Assembly: GCA_015039315.1 (NCBI GenBank)
Contig: WIDE01000096.1
Coordinates: 93,327 to 127,619 of the forward strand
Length of the DNA stretch: 34,293 nucleotides
Source of the DNA: Clavulina sp. PMI_390
Lineage: Eukaryota > Basidiomycota > Agaricomycetes > Cantharellales > Hydnaceae
Direction: 5' to 3'
In this document: one piece after another, positions 22,541 to 31,551 of the stretch
Position numbering within the stretch: position 1 is the stretch's first letter
Layout of the letters: the number at the start of each line of letters is the position of its first letter
Notes under the pieces: generated by a model
Told to the model about the DNA's origin: nothing
Databases searched by the model: none
The model's input: the letters and a program-made list of their open reading frames with translations, nothing else
Made by a program: the position numbers and the translations under genes

Positions 22541-24322
22541 ATGGACGCTGAGTCGTCTACTATTGCTTCACCACAGCATGAGACCGGCCCTCTTTGGCTT
22601 GAAAAGGTCAACGTAGATACCGTGTTCTCCATCGTTGCTTGGCTGGACCCACTCTCGACACTGTCGCTTAGTTGCGTAAGCACATCTTTTGATGACAACT
22701 TTACGGGAGTTATTGGATAATGATGTCAATTAGAGCTGACAAGTCCAGAGTTTCTTCATAGGTTTGCAAATCCTTCCAAAAGACCATCGGTTGTGATTAT
22801 CATACTTGGCACCGTGCTTTACAGCAGGTTGCTACAGAACACTGCATCTCTCCTCATTCACTTGATGACCTATCCATCAACAACCTCAAGTTGTTATCTA
22901 CTCGCCCACTTCGCTTAATCAGACGTCTCCGTGCTCCGAGGGGGTCGCTTCGTGCTAATGCAATAGAGTGTGTCCTTGGATATGGACCATTACTGCCCCC
23001 TCCTTCCTCTCACGATAGCGAGTCAATTCCCAAGCTGGAGTACCTAGCGGCCGAACTCTTTCCTGGGGGAAGATGGATTATCTCTGGAGTGATGGACCAC
23101 AATAATCGCTCCACCAGTGTTTGTTGTTGGGATCGTTCAAACTTTCATGCTGAGAATACTCCGCTTCAGCCAGTGGCAACTTTTGTTTGGGCGGGATGGA
23201 GGCCATATTCGACGTGGAGATGGGCGCAGGCGCAGCTAGAAGGTCCCGAGTCAGTAATTCTGGCCCTTCCTTTGCATCCCTGGGAAAAGTGAGCGTGTTG
23301 GTCTCACCTCACCAGCCTCCAAGCGCCTTCCACTTAATTTCCTTTCATTCTTCTACTTTCTCAGTTACCAAGAAGTATCTTACGAGATTCTGCGATTAAA
23401 CTGGAGCACTCAAACGAGCGCACCTGTCATAAAAAGCGTCGCTCGACTGGCACATGATGATTATCGAGCCTTTGAAAGTCGTTTCTCTCAATACCATCTT
23501 GAGGGCCCTTGCTTGATACTAGAAAACATTGGTTCAATATTTCTATGGGATTGGAACCAGAACCTTATTGGCTGCATCGACGGTGAGGGGCATGAATGGG
23601 TATAGTTACTATCTTTACTATCTAGCTGTTTTCTCTAATTTTTTTTCTACTAGTCCAATGGATCAGGCTTCTTAATGGCTGTACTTCCTCCACACATCTT
23701 CATTTTCCCCTACAAAATGGAGCATATAACTGTGGCTGAATTTCCTGAATTGCACGCTATGGGCGCTGCCAGATCCCGCCAGCGAATCGGGCCCGCTTCC
23801 AACATATCCTATCCATTCCTTGGTGACATCGGCAGCGTCTTTCACATGAATCGATTTGTACTCGACAGGTGGAGGCCGCCTTCGCGCCGTGCTGGACTTG
23901 TGGTGCTCTGCTTCAGCCGATGGCCCGAGGACGGGGGGTCACTCTTTCACGTCATTTCTCTCCGCCCCACAACTACAATCCCACCCCACCCGTCTTTCTC
24001 CCATCAGCCAGCAGAGCTATTTCCAGATGACAGTGATGAGTTTGAAAGTATGACGGTGCTGGAGGGAGTTGGAGCTCTGACTCTCAAGCGCACGCCTCAG
24101 TCCTCTGGTGAAAACGGGGTACTTAACTCTCGCTTTTTTCCTTTTGCTAAGGAGGGTAGCGGCTTTGATACTCCGGTCGATCACGAATATGAACTTTCAT
24201 TCCCATGTGAGGGTAGCCCGACGCCCATTTGCGTGGTATCAGGGACATCACTCTTGAGGAGTCGGACTCCTGGAGATGACCCATACACACAGATAGTTGG
24301 GCTCGTATCTTTAGATTTTTAA
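22541..24322 (+). CDS. F7: F-box-like protein, tandem-family member
   Basis: Exons 22541-22675 (45 codons), 22762-23288 (527 nt), 23365-23599 (235 nt) and 23654-24322 (669 nt), for 521 residues. Exon 1: LWLEKVNVDTVFSIVAWLDP and Leu-Ser-Leu-Ser-Cys before GTAAGC. Exon 2: VCKSFQKTIGCDYHTWHRAL, LFPGGRWIISGVMD, VCCWDRSNF. Exon 3: YEILRLNWS, SVARLAHDDYRAF, YHLEGPCLILENIGSIFLWD, GEGHEW. Exon 4: SNGSGFLMAVLPPHIFIFP, FESMTVLEGVGALTL, VSGTSLLRSRTPG, ending VGLVSLDF. The third intron (23600-23653, 54 nt) has an immediate in-frame TAG. An in-frame ATG also lies 24 bases upstream of the chosen start. F7 and F8 are near neighbours in sequence (shared WHRALQQV and PAELFPDD). Confidence 0.9.
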
Positions 24323-24873
24323 TACCTACTTGGCCCGTAGCTGGGAGTTTGCAGGTCAGCTGACAGGAGCATAATATTGTTTTACAACCTGTTGACTGAA
24401 TTCCTGATATCCACGTCTGTAGAGCCCAGAGAGGGCTTCCCTCCATTCTGTAATATCGTAGTTAAATGACCATCACTATCGCATGGCAAGGTTTGAGGTC
24501 GAAAGCGCGTTACCACTACTACCGCCGAGAGTAGGTGCCTTTGCACCTGTCAAGGAATGTTGTGACCGACGCTCTCTTCCAGCTTAGTTTCATCCCGTCA
24601 GTATTTGTTGCAAATGCTTCATGGGTGTAGCTCAAGCTGTATGAACGAATCTGGCAGTACATTCACTACGGCCGACCCTCGGCTCAGGGTGATTGTAAAT
24701 CCGCTGTCTCTCAACCGGCCATAGCCTAACCGCACAGCCAGCAGGGCTGAGCCCCTCTGTATGTTAATTTAACGCGCTGGAACTTTCTACTGTGGTTTTG
24801 TTGATTGTGGAACTTGCGTCGCAGCTTGTACTCAGCGGCATATGCCGAGATCTGCAGATTGCGATCACGAAAT
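24323..24873. other. Intergenic between F7 and F8
   Basis: About 550 bases with no supportable gene. It carries the F7 3' flank and the F8 promoter. The last 45 bases include a 10-bp palindrome, GGCATATGCC, in a block similar to the one before F7. Confidence 0.5.
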
Positions 24874-26661
24874 ATGAACCATGAACGATCTGGCATAACT
24901 ACATCTCAAGAGTGCGCTAGTCCTCGTTGGCTGGAACGCATCAACCTTGATATCGTCTCCTCAATTGTTGAGTGGCTAGATCCGCTGTCGATATTCTCCC
25001 TTGGTAAAGTGAGTGCACCTCAGCTTCATGGCAGTCGCCTCGCAGGAGATATCATGTGAATAAATTGTATGAGAGCTGACGCGCATGATTTATATCTATA
25101 GTCTTGTAGATATTTCCGAGATGCTATCGGGAACGACTCTCATACCTGGCACCGTGCTTTACAGCAGGTTGAAGCCAAATACTACATCGCTCCCCATTCG
25201 CTTGACGATCTCTCCATTAGCGAAATGAAGCTTTTCTCCACTCGCCCGGCTCACCTAATAAAGCGGCTCTGTGATCCGGCCCGGTCTCTTCACGCCAAAA
25301 CGACGAAAGTTGTACTGGACTACAGATTCTTGTTGCGCACTCCGACTTCTCGCGATGCTGAGCCAATTCCCAATCTGGAATACTTAGCCGCTGAGATGCT
25401 CCCCGGAGGAAGATGGATTGTATCTGGTGTGGTGGATCACGGCAATCGAGCTACCCATGTCTGTGTCTGGGACCGCTCAAAGCTTCTCTCAGAAGAGACT
25501 CCGCTTCAGCCGGTGGCGACTTTTGCCAGGGTGGGGATGAGGCCATCCAGGATGTGGAGTTGGTTCCAGGCACAATTCGAAAATCCCAACTCGGTGATAC
25601 TGGCGTGCCATTGGCGCACCTGGGAGAAGTAGGCTCCTTCCCAAGTCTCCAGACGCCGTCCGCTTAATCCCCTTTCTCCGTTTTTGGTTATTAATATTCT
25701 AGCAGGCGCGCACTATCTTACCAAATCCTGAGGATATATTGGGGCCCTCAAAGAGCCGCGCCTATCATTGACAGTGTCGCTCAACTAACACATGACGATT
25801 ACCACACCCTCGATGATAGTTTCACCCAATATCAATTGGAGGGTTGCTATCTGATCCTGGAGAACTTTGAAACAATTCTCATTTGGGAGTGGAAAAAGAA
25901 CCGAATAGGCTGCATTGACAGCACGGGAAAAGAATGGGTGCTGAATCCTTTTCTTCGTGTACCACCCTTATTCTCTTGTTGACTCTCCCTGCTAGGCCAA
26001 TGGATCAGGCTTCTTATTGGCTGTCCATCCACCATATCTATTCATCTTTCCTTACAAAATGGACCAGATCTCTGTCGCTGAATTCCCCGACTTGCACTCT
26101 CTGTGTACCGAGTCCCTTCAGCGAGTACCCCTCGCTTCCGAGATATGTTACCCATTTCTGGACGAAGCCATTGACGCGTATCACATGAGTCGATTTATAC
26201 TCGATCGATGGCGGCCTCCCTCGCGCCGTTCTGGGATCGTGGTGCTTGGCATGAGTAGATGGTCTGATGTTGGTGGTGGGACACTGTTCCAGGTCATTTC
26301 CCTACGCCCAACCTCGGCAACTCCGCCTTGCCCTTCCTGGGTCCATCAGCCAGCCGAATTATTTCCGGATGATAGAGATGAATTCGAGAGCATGACGGTG
26401 CTGGAAGGAGTCGGGGCCGTGACCCTCAAGCGCATGCCCCACTTCACTGGTGAAAAAGGGGTTTTCAAAACCCGATTCTACCCTCTCGCCCATAGTGGGG
26501 GTTTTGGCACACCAGTCGAACGCGAGGAAACACTTTTGTTCCCATGTGACGACAGCCCAGGACCCCTTTGTTTGGTATCGGGGACGGCGCTTCTGAGGAG
26601 TCGAACTGCTGGCGAAGACCCGTATACGCAGATAGTCGGTGTTGTTTCCTTAGGCTTGTAA
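24874..26661 (+). CDS. F8: F-box-like protein, tandem-family member
   Basis: Exons 24874-25008 (45 codons), 25102-25628 (527 nt), 25703-25937 (235 nt) and 25996-26661 (666 nt), for 520 residues. Exon 1: RWLERINLDIVSSIVEWLDP, ending Leu-Gly-Lys where paralogs have Leu-Ser-Cys. Exon 2: SCRYFRDAIGNDSHTWHRAL, MLPGGRWIVSGVVD, VCVWDRSKL. Exon 3: YQILRIYWGPQR, YQLEGCYLILENFETILIWE. Exon 4: ANGSGFLLAVHPPYLFIFP, FILDRWRPPSRRSGIVVL, VSGTALLRSRTAG, ending VGVVSLGL. The exon 3 acceptor is a CTAGCAG pair, so splicing three bases later is also possible. Family role inferred as an SCF adaptor. No stop or frameshift is seen. Confidence 0.9.
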
Positions 26662-27060
26662 CGTCTGTTACGAGTTCCTATCAGTATACCTGGCTGCTGG
26701 TCGTATCAAATTTCTCGTTAGAAATCTCTAGGGACCTATGACGGTTCTTTGAGCTCAACATTATTCTCACTTCACAACACCCAGTACCAGTACCACTGAT
26801 TTAGCTTTCTAATTGCGATTAAACATCGGAGTTGAACACCATGCATAACACGCAAATCGTTGGTTTGCAAGTGAAGGCTGACCCCTTCCCGGGCGGCGAG
26901 CAGATTGTGAACACAACACCTTCAGTTGAATAATCATCGAGGCCAGAACGTTTGAGCTAGGGTTACTTTCCCCTTCATCGACAACAACCCACTCCGTATT
27001 GATGCCGGAGCGTGGGGACCGAGACTTGACAGCCAACCCCAAACGACGTCACAGGAGCGG
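26662..27060. other. Intergenic between F8 and S1
   Basis: About 400 bases, marking the switch from the F-box family to the S family. No gene is seen. The block 27004-27034 resembles sequence upstream of S2 and S3 (listed separately). Confidence 0.5.
27004..27034 (+). promoter_or_regulatory. Upstream element shared by S1-S3 (S1 copy)
   Basis: GCCGGAGCGTGGGGACCGAG followed by ACTTGACAGCC, ending 26 bases before the S1 ATG. Similar blocks lie upstream of S2 and S3. It may be a promoter or 5' UTR element, or simply duplicated flank. Confidence 0.45.
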
Positions 27061-28800
27061 ATGAGACTGCGAGTCACGCTCACGAGCAACCCCGCAATCT
27101 TTGCGTTTCTCTTTGAAGTGCTTTCACATGCCTCTGCAGTCAATATCGGCAACTTGCCTGACGACCATCCTCAAGTGACGTTGTCACGACAACCCGAACA
27201 CGAGGCCGACCACCTGAGCGCAGACGCAGAGGCGATAGAACGCGACGCATTTTTCATTTTCAACGCAGTTCATCACCTTGCACGACCATGGAGCACCACA
27301 TTCACTCCAAACGGCTTCTCATGCGCGCGAGCTACAATCCCGGCGCACACAAATCTTTACCATGCTCGTAACGTGAGCCTTCCCACCATTTCTCTTACGG
27401 AACCTTTACTCTCTTGGATCAGACGTTAATCATTCAACCTGGGTCCCTCCATCGCAGGACACTTCTGTACCACCATCCCCCGAATGGCTCAGCTTCGATC
27501 ACGAAATGGCGGTGGCCATCATGGAGTCGGTATACGATTCAGCCGACACTTTCCTACACAGTTATCGAACTACTAGAGAGCTCAACGTCTTATTATTCGA
27601 CGGAAGCTCGGCCCTGATGACCACAACAGGCACTGTTGATTTCCAACTCATGTTCCTTGATGGTGTTGTGGCCAATAAAACGCGCGAGGAGATTCGAGAC
27701 GATGAGTACATCAGAGCTGAACGGCTATGTAAGTGAGGAAGCTACGCACGGTCTATCCCTTCTGACCTCGGTTTTTCTGTGCACATATGCAGGCAACTGG
27801 GCTTCAAAGTTTGGAATCGATGGGTTTGTTCGTCAAAACCTTGGGTTCGAGCTTGTGAAGTGTGGAGACTTTGAGAGCGGCTTCGAGTTCCTCAGCACCG
27901 TCAACATCGGCAGCTGGCTCGCTCAATTCCCAACTATCTCTCAACCCAACATATCTCAATCCCTGCACATCCCCCCGCCCTTAGGCACATCTCGCCTTCA
28001 GCCACCTCTCGGGCCGCCATCTCAAGCACCAGATAATTTCCCAATACTCTTTCTTCTCGTCCACCATCTTCGAGTGGCCGAGGATCGCGGCTAGCGTTCG
28101 CGATGGACCGGCCGTCGAGGAAACGCGCTTGAACGTGGATATTTCGACGTTCGTCACCTCGTGAAGCATCATCGACAACTGAGGAAAAATGGAGACAAAT
28201 GGCTTTCGATCTCGGCCATCAGGTCATGCGCAGTAGTAGAGAGGAGGTTTGTGAGTCGATGAGCAGGCGGAGAAAGGGAGACCAGAGAAGGAAGACCGGT
28301 TCGACCATACACGGCTATGGCGGCCATTCACCAAAATCAATCGATCTGCTCCCCCGTTGGCAGTCAATTGGCGGGGTAAAACTGATCATATGGGCCAGCG
28401 ATACGCCCATAGGATCGCCAATCTGCATTGCAACCTTCACCAAACGTCGACGTCTCCGTCTTTGTCGTCACCCACCCCTTCTCACGTGCGGCGTCCCTTG
28501 AGGTTGATAGTGGACCTCATAGAGCGCCTACAGTGGTCGGCTTAGAAGTCATGCCATGAAAAGGGTGGTGTAGATGAGGTGTGCAACACGTCGAATTGGG
28601 TCTGGCCTGGTAACTCTTCTGGTTCGTCTTGGTTCCTTCATCTTTTGGAGCGCTAACTCCACACATATACCATCCCTAACTCGCGATCATTTCTTCAGCT
28701 ATCTCCGGATGCGTTGGAATAATTCGATGTGGATATGGCTACGGTTGAAGCAGAAGCCACGGTCGTACGATATCCAACATGCATCAAGGTATCGGCATAG
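27061..28800 (+). pseudogene. S1: degraded copy of the predicted secreted S family, with internal inversion
   Basis: Intact 5' part: exon 1 at 27061-27372 (104 codons, signal-peptide-like start), exon 2 at 27458-27728 (271 nt) and exon 3 from 27793. It carries the family blocks FNAVHHLARPW, NGFSCARATIPA, SPEWLSFDHEMA, LNVLLFDGSSALMTTTGTVD and FGIDGFVRQNLGFELVKCGD. Damage follows. A +1 shift at about 28033-28044 puts TAG in frame at 28092. With the frame restored, a TGA follows at 28162, then about 150 bp are inverted (28175-28318). Sense coding resumes with QRYAHRIANLH near 28390. About 325 bp are missing near 28478 relative to S2. Finally, TAG replaces conserved Trp codons at 28543 and 28798. 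It cannot make a normal family protein; a truncated product of about 300 residues is conceivable. Confidence 0.88.
28175..28318 (-). other. Inverted internal segment of S1
   Basis: Read on the minus strand, this piece encodes YGRTGLPSLVSLSPPAHRL and then HDLMAEIESH. In S2 the equivalent sense sequence (YGRSGLPS, PPAHRLINL, DIMAEIESHF) lies on plus, between the FVTA motif and the QRYARRIANLH block. In S1 it sits at the same place but in opposite orientation, so it is a local inversion. The ends are uncertain by about 10-20 bases. Confidence 0.85.
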
Positions 28801-29144
28801 AGGCTAGGCTAATAATGCGAGACGCCTCTAGGGGTTTTTATGAGCTCACAAAGGGACGATAGATTTCTAATGGATAACATTTAGAGACCATGTTATTGTC
28901 ATATACTTTGACTCAAGTCCATCCTCGTTTCTTACATCAAATGAGGGTCATAGTGTTTATAATGAACCTCACCTGCCTACTTTAATCTAAGAAGCCCCAA
29001 GTACGGGCGTCTGGAGAGGCTTTAATCCTCCAAGCCCTTTAGCTGAGCCTCGGACCTGGAACGATTAGCCGGAGCGTTGGGTCCGGGACTTGACAGCCTG
29101 AGTGACAAACAACACATCTGTGAGCAAGCTTCCTTCTGACAACC
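28801..29144. other. Intergenic between S1 and S2
   Basis: About 340 AT-leaning bases with the S1 3' flank and S2 promoter. No gene is seen. Confidence 0.5.
29068..29099 (+). promoter_or_regulatory. Upstream element shared by S1-S3 (S2 copy)
   Basis: GCCGGAGCGTTGGGTCCGGG followed by ACTTGACAGCCT, ending 45 bases before the S2 ATG. Nearly the same as the S1 copy. Confidence 0.45.
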
Positions 29145-31216
29145 ATGAGACCGTCACAACGACCCATCCAGAATCTCTTGCTTTGCGTCTCAACCTTCTT
29201 GGTTCCATCATATTCATCTGTCGTCGATTCCAGCCGCTTGCAAGACGCCAGTCTTCAAGTGGCATGGCCACATAGAACTCCGTTAGAAACAGACGCAGTC
29301 AACCGCGATGCTTTCTCTATCTTTAACGCCATCCATCACCTTGCACGACCCTGGGGCAGTGCGTTCAACCCAAATGGATTCTCCTGCGCGCGAGCTACAA
29401 TCCCAGCGCAGACGAATCTTTACCATGCTCGTATTGTACGTTTCAACCTCGGATACTTCACAGCCATACGAAGAGACTATGCAGCTTAACATCTTTATTG
29501 CAGGATTCCCATCGTCCGACGTCCCCAGAATGGCTCGGATTCGACCACGAGATGAGCATGACGATCGTTAGTGCGGCATATGACAAAACTGATATCTTCA
29601 TGCGAAGTTATCGGACTGTGCGAGATCTCAATGTCTTATTCTTTGATGGGAGCTCCGCGTTTATGACTGCGAACGGCACTGTTGACTTCCAGCTCGTGTT
29701 TCTTGATGGAGTTGTCGGGAATAAAACGCGCGAAGAGATTCGAGATGACGAGTACGGCCGAGCCAAGCGATTATGTAAGTGAAGGAACAGAACGCTACTA
29801 TTCGGCGATCCAGACTGATCAGTCTCGTGTGTTTGGATAGGCAATTGGGCGAATAGGTTTGGGATCGATGGGTTTGTTCGTCAACACTTTGGGTTCGAGC
29901 TCATAAAATGCGGAGACTTTGAGGACGGTCTCGAACTCATCAGCAACGTCAATGTCGGCGAATGGTTTCATCTGTTTCCTAAACTGCCAGAACAGATGAA
30001 ATCCCCATCTCTACACCCTCTTCTCTCCGCCCTTCCTCGGCCCTCTAATACAACTCATCTCAAACCGCCACTCGAACCGCCATCACCGACTCTCGATGTT
30101 CTCGACTATTCTTTCTTCTCCACCACCGCTTTCGAATGGTTCAGAATTAGGGCTAACGCTTACAGTCAAATTCCAGCCGAGGAAACGCGCTTAAGGGTGG
30201 ATATTGCGTCGTTCGTGACAGCATATGGTCGATCCGGTTTACCTTCTCAAAAGTCTCACTCTCCTCCCGCTCATCGACTCATAAATCTCGAACCACATGC
30301 TGTGCAAGATATAATGGCCGAAATCGAGAGTCATTTCCTGGAACCATCAATCGGTCGCCAATGGAAGCTTTCAAGTTTGTGGTCTTCTAGCGAGGCCATG
30401 CTGTCGACACACTCGTTGGGAGTGGATTGGCGGGCGAAGGCTGATCATATGACTCAGCGGTATGCTCGTCGGATAGCAAACCTGCACGATAGCCTGCATC
30501 AAGCCTTGATGTCTCCCTCACCTTCCCCTTCATCAAATCCACTTTTTGATCCCATCGTCAATTCCAGGATGATAATCGCGAATCTAATATACCCACACTA
30601 CTCTCTGGCACTGGAAAATTCCCTTGATGTTGCCGTTGAACAATGCACCACGTTCTCTACATCCGAGTTCCACACTTTTCTCTCGCGCTCCCCCACTCTC
30701 TCAGAGCAAAAGATGCTTCTGGCAATCCAGCACGTCCAACGCGCCATTTGCCGAACATTGATACTCATGTACATCGAGCTGCAGCCAGACGATCATCCCC
30801 CTTACGAGGAGAACGGTCACTCTCAAAGTAGCTTCGAAGGTGTTCAACCAGAGCAAACCTACAGCAAAGGGGGCGTGCGGCGTGCCTTGTGGTTGGTAAC
30901 AGATCTCATGGAGCATTTACGTTGGTCTGCATGGAAGTCATGTGACAAGAAGTGTGGGGTGGACGAGGTGTGCAGCACATCCAATTCGATGAGGACTGGC
31001 GACGCCTCCAGCGATGGTCAGTACAAGTTCTGGATTTCGAGAGGCTAACAAGTTCCATTATAACGCATTTTTTCCTTCAATGTATGATCCACAGTCGAGG
31101 AGGGAGCGACAGTTGTAGGGCATCCTATCTGCATCAAGGTGTCAACGTGGACCTGCGTGTTGGGAGTCATTAAAGCCTGGTGCCCTACTGAAGGATCTAA
31201 GACGAATGGGAATTAG
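29145..31216 (+). CDS. S2: predicted secreted fungal protein of unknown function
   Basis: Exons 29145-29435 (97 codons), 29504-29774 (271 nt), 29841-31016 (1176 nt) and 31095-31216 (122 nt), for 619 residues. The N-terminus (about residues 1-25, hydrophobic NLLLCVSTFLVPSYSSVV) looks like a signal peptide. Domain blocks in order: FNAIHHLARPWG, FSCARATIPAQTNLYHAR, SPEWLGFDHEMS, LNVLFFDGSSAFMTANGTVD, GIDGFVRQHFGFELIKCGD, FFSTTAFEWFRIRA, DHMTQRYARRIANLH, RWSAWKSCDKKCGVDEVC, and in the last exon VVGHPICIKVSTWTCV. The blocks resemble a widespread uncharacterised fungal family (TIPAxTxLYH..PEWLxFxxEHA..LxLLYxDGxSAxKTxNGTxD), which I recall without a named function. The last intron uses a GTCAGT donor, supported by phase and by S3. 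The paired C-terminal cysteines suggest disulfides outside the cell. It is the tandem sister of S3. Confidence 0.85.
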
Positions 31217-31551
31217 GGAAAGATCCGTTGGCTTGATGCGGTAAAGACATTCCATCCATCTGAAGAGTTAGAGATCACTTCCCTCTCTCGACATGTGACC
31301 TGGAACCCAAGACTGGGCTAGTTGTTCGGGCATATTGCAGAATACAAATCGAATCTGCTGGTCGTTCTTCTCCCCCGTTTACTGTGCTGTGCTTCTATTA
31401 TCTCGATGTCGGAAAAATTACTCTTCCATTGCGCATTGAACCGTTTCTGAATTCGTGTGCGAACATGAATTGTTATCCTCGGCCGGAGGTTGGGGTCCGC
31501 CGATGTTTTTTTTGACAGTCACAAGTAACGCGCCCCAGCATCTCAGCTCGG
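31217..31551. other. Intergenic between S2 and S3
   Basis: About 335 bases holding the S2 3' flank and S3 promoter. No gene is seen. Confidence 0.5.
31481..31520 (+). promoter_or_regulatory. Upstream element shared by S1-S3 (S3 copy)
   Basis: GGCCGGAGGTTGGGGTCCGC, then after a short T-rich insert TTTGACAGTC, ending about 31 bases before the S3 ATG. It is less similar to the S1 and S2 copies than they are to each other. Confidence 0.4.

Noticed and set aside
2731..26661. F-box-like copies as transposon-encoded genes
   Set aside because: They keep several introns each, lack terminal repeats or target-site duplications that I could see, and carry no transposase, reverse transcriptase or integrase motifs.
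27061..28800. S1 as a functional gene with unusual introns
   Set aside because: No choice of introns restores the block that lies on the opposite strand, and conserved Trp codons are stops at 28543 and 28798.
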